From Candidatus Kapaibacterium sp. (GTDB taxonomy: Bacteria; Bacteroidota; Ignavibacteria; Kapaibacteriales; UBA2268), in NCBI GenBank assembly GCA_027858275.1, contig JAQIDA010000227.1, forward strand, positions 1-15,668: a stretch of 15,668 bases of DNA, read 5' to 3'. Both the position numbers and the translations under genes were made by a program. Below are positions 15,020 to 15,668 of the stretch, one piece after another. Under the pieces are notes generated by a model. The model was given only the letters and a program-made list of their open reading frames with translations. It searched no databases and was not told where the DNA came from. Each line of letters opens with the position of its first letter. The stretch's first letter is position 1.

Positions 15020-15668
15020 TTATATTACAATACTTGTCAGTTGCATTCCGCCGCCGGAATAAAATACATTTTTATAGCCGGCATTCATAAATAATCGTGC
15101 GGTTTCATAAGCGCGAGGTCCTTTGTGACAAACTATCAGTACAGGTTTTGATTTATCAAACTCTTCGATATGCAGAGTTATATCAGCGACCGAGATATTC
15201 CGATTGTCCTTTTCCAAGGGATCATCTGCCGCTTCCGCCGGCTCGCGAACATCTATGATTTGTCCGTCGAAATGCTCAACATCCATGGGGTTAATTGATT
15301 TGATCCCGTCAACACTTTGAGAAAAAGCTATAGCACCGAGACTGTTCAGCGGATTCATCGGCCCTGAATGCGGCGGCGTATAAGCATGTTCGAAATCAAT
15401 CAAGTCCTGTACTGTTGCTTCACGGGAGGCAATAGCAGAGAACGCGTCAATATATCGAGAGACTTCACCTTTGCCTGAAAGTTGCAAACCGTATAATTTT
15501 AAAGTGACAGAATCATATATTAATTTGCCGAAGAGGTTTTGATATTGAGGCATATAATCGGGACGATCGTTCCAGCTTCCCCATACAGCTGTTGCGTCGG
15601 GATGCCTTTTCAATGCTTCTTCTTCTGTCAAACCCGCGCCGGCCGAGATAAGATCAAATACTTGAATT
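15020..15668 (-). CDS. CoA-disulfide reductase/NADH oxidase-like protein with C-terminal rhodanese domain (partial)
   Basis: This is the C-terminal 215 or so residues of a gene that runs off the right edge. The frame stays open through position 15668 (IQVFDLISAGAG before the TTG at 15631, which is therefore an internal Leu and not a start). The first part is the dimerisation domain of FAD/NAD-linked disulfide reductases of the CoA-disulfide reductase group (GLTEEEALKRHP, SRYIDAFSAIA, EHAYTPPHSGPMNPLNSLG). It is followed by a rhodanese domain (QIIDVREPAE, then LIVCHKGPRAYETARLFMNA). The active-site Cys is encoded at 15128-15130 and begins a CHKGPR loop. Such fusions reduce CoA disulfides or persulfides with NAD(P)H and move sulfane sulfur. 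The flavin and N-terminal redox-Cys domains are outside the window, so the exact substrate cannot be set. Confidence 0.88.
   Translation of the reverse strand, partial: IQVFDLISAGAGLTEEEALKRHPDATAVWGSWNDRPDYMPQYQNLFGKLIYDSVTLKLYGLQLSGKGEVSRYIDAFSAIASREATVQDLIDFEHAYTPPHSGPMNPLNSLGAIAFSQSVDGIKSINPMDVEHFDGQIIDVREPAEAADDPLEKDNRNISVADITLHIEEFDKSKPVLIVCHKGPRAYETARLFMNAGYKNVFYSGGGMQLTSIVI

Noticed and set aside
15629..15631. TTG as the start of a stand-alone rhodanese-like gene
   Set aside because: The frame stays open to the window edge and the upstream residues continue the reductase dimerisation domain.

Overview
The window looks like chromosomal DNA from a bacterium of the Bacteroidota/FCB supergroup. 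Candidates are the Ignavibacteria-Kapabacteria side or a Bacteroidota relative. The main evidence is three separate exported proteins that end in a type IX secretion (T9SS) C-terminal sorting domain with the 'PNP' strand motif. Moderate-to-low GC, mostly weak Shine-Dalgarno sequences and one TAnnTTTG-like promoter box fit the same assignment. There are no tRNA, rRNA, CRISPR or insertion-sequence features. The content is mostly cell-envelope and secreted functions, not a mobile island.

Layout. 30-60: strong bidirectional terminator. 80-1969 (-) and 2177-4267 (+): a divergent pair of T9SS cargo proteins, both with an Omp28-like thioredoxin domain, one with CPPC and one with CGYC. The second ends at a 15-bp-stem terminator (4295-4332). 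4399-5439 (+): a secreted protein with two apparent TolB-N/LpoB-like domains. 5455-8334 (-): a large subtilisin-like T9SS protease. 8548-9321 (+): an MlaF-type ABC ATPase without its usual partners. 9341-10243 (-): an unrecognised outer-membrane beta-barrel-like protein. 10340-10954 (-): a UbiE-like class I methyltransferase. 11226-13052 (+): a TPR sensor-kinase-like protein. 13106-14731 (-): a CtpA/Prc-type S41 protease. 15020-15668 (-, partial): the C-terminal part of a CoA-disulfide reductase/NADH oxidase with a fused rhodanese domain.

How the genes work together. Most are single transcription units in divergent or convergent pairs, so no large operon is evident. The shared theme is the envelope: T9SS export of redox-active and proteolytic proteins, periplasmic proteolysis (S41), lipid transport (MlaF) and an outer-membrane protein. 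The reductase-rhodanese gene adds thiol/sulfur redox chemistry.

Most notable point. The TPR kinase-like protein keeps its ATP-binding N, G1 and G2 boxes. Where the phosphoacceptor H-box should be, at the expected spacing, it reads A-S-E-L-A-K-P, with Ser in the position of His. A run of eight G lies between the two DHp helices. Loss or gain of one G would cut the protein before the ATPase domain, so this could be a pseudokinase, a phase-variable receptor, or both. I found no clearly new multi-gene system.
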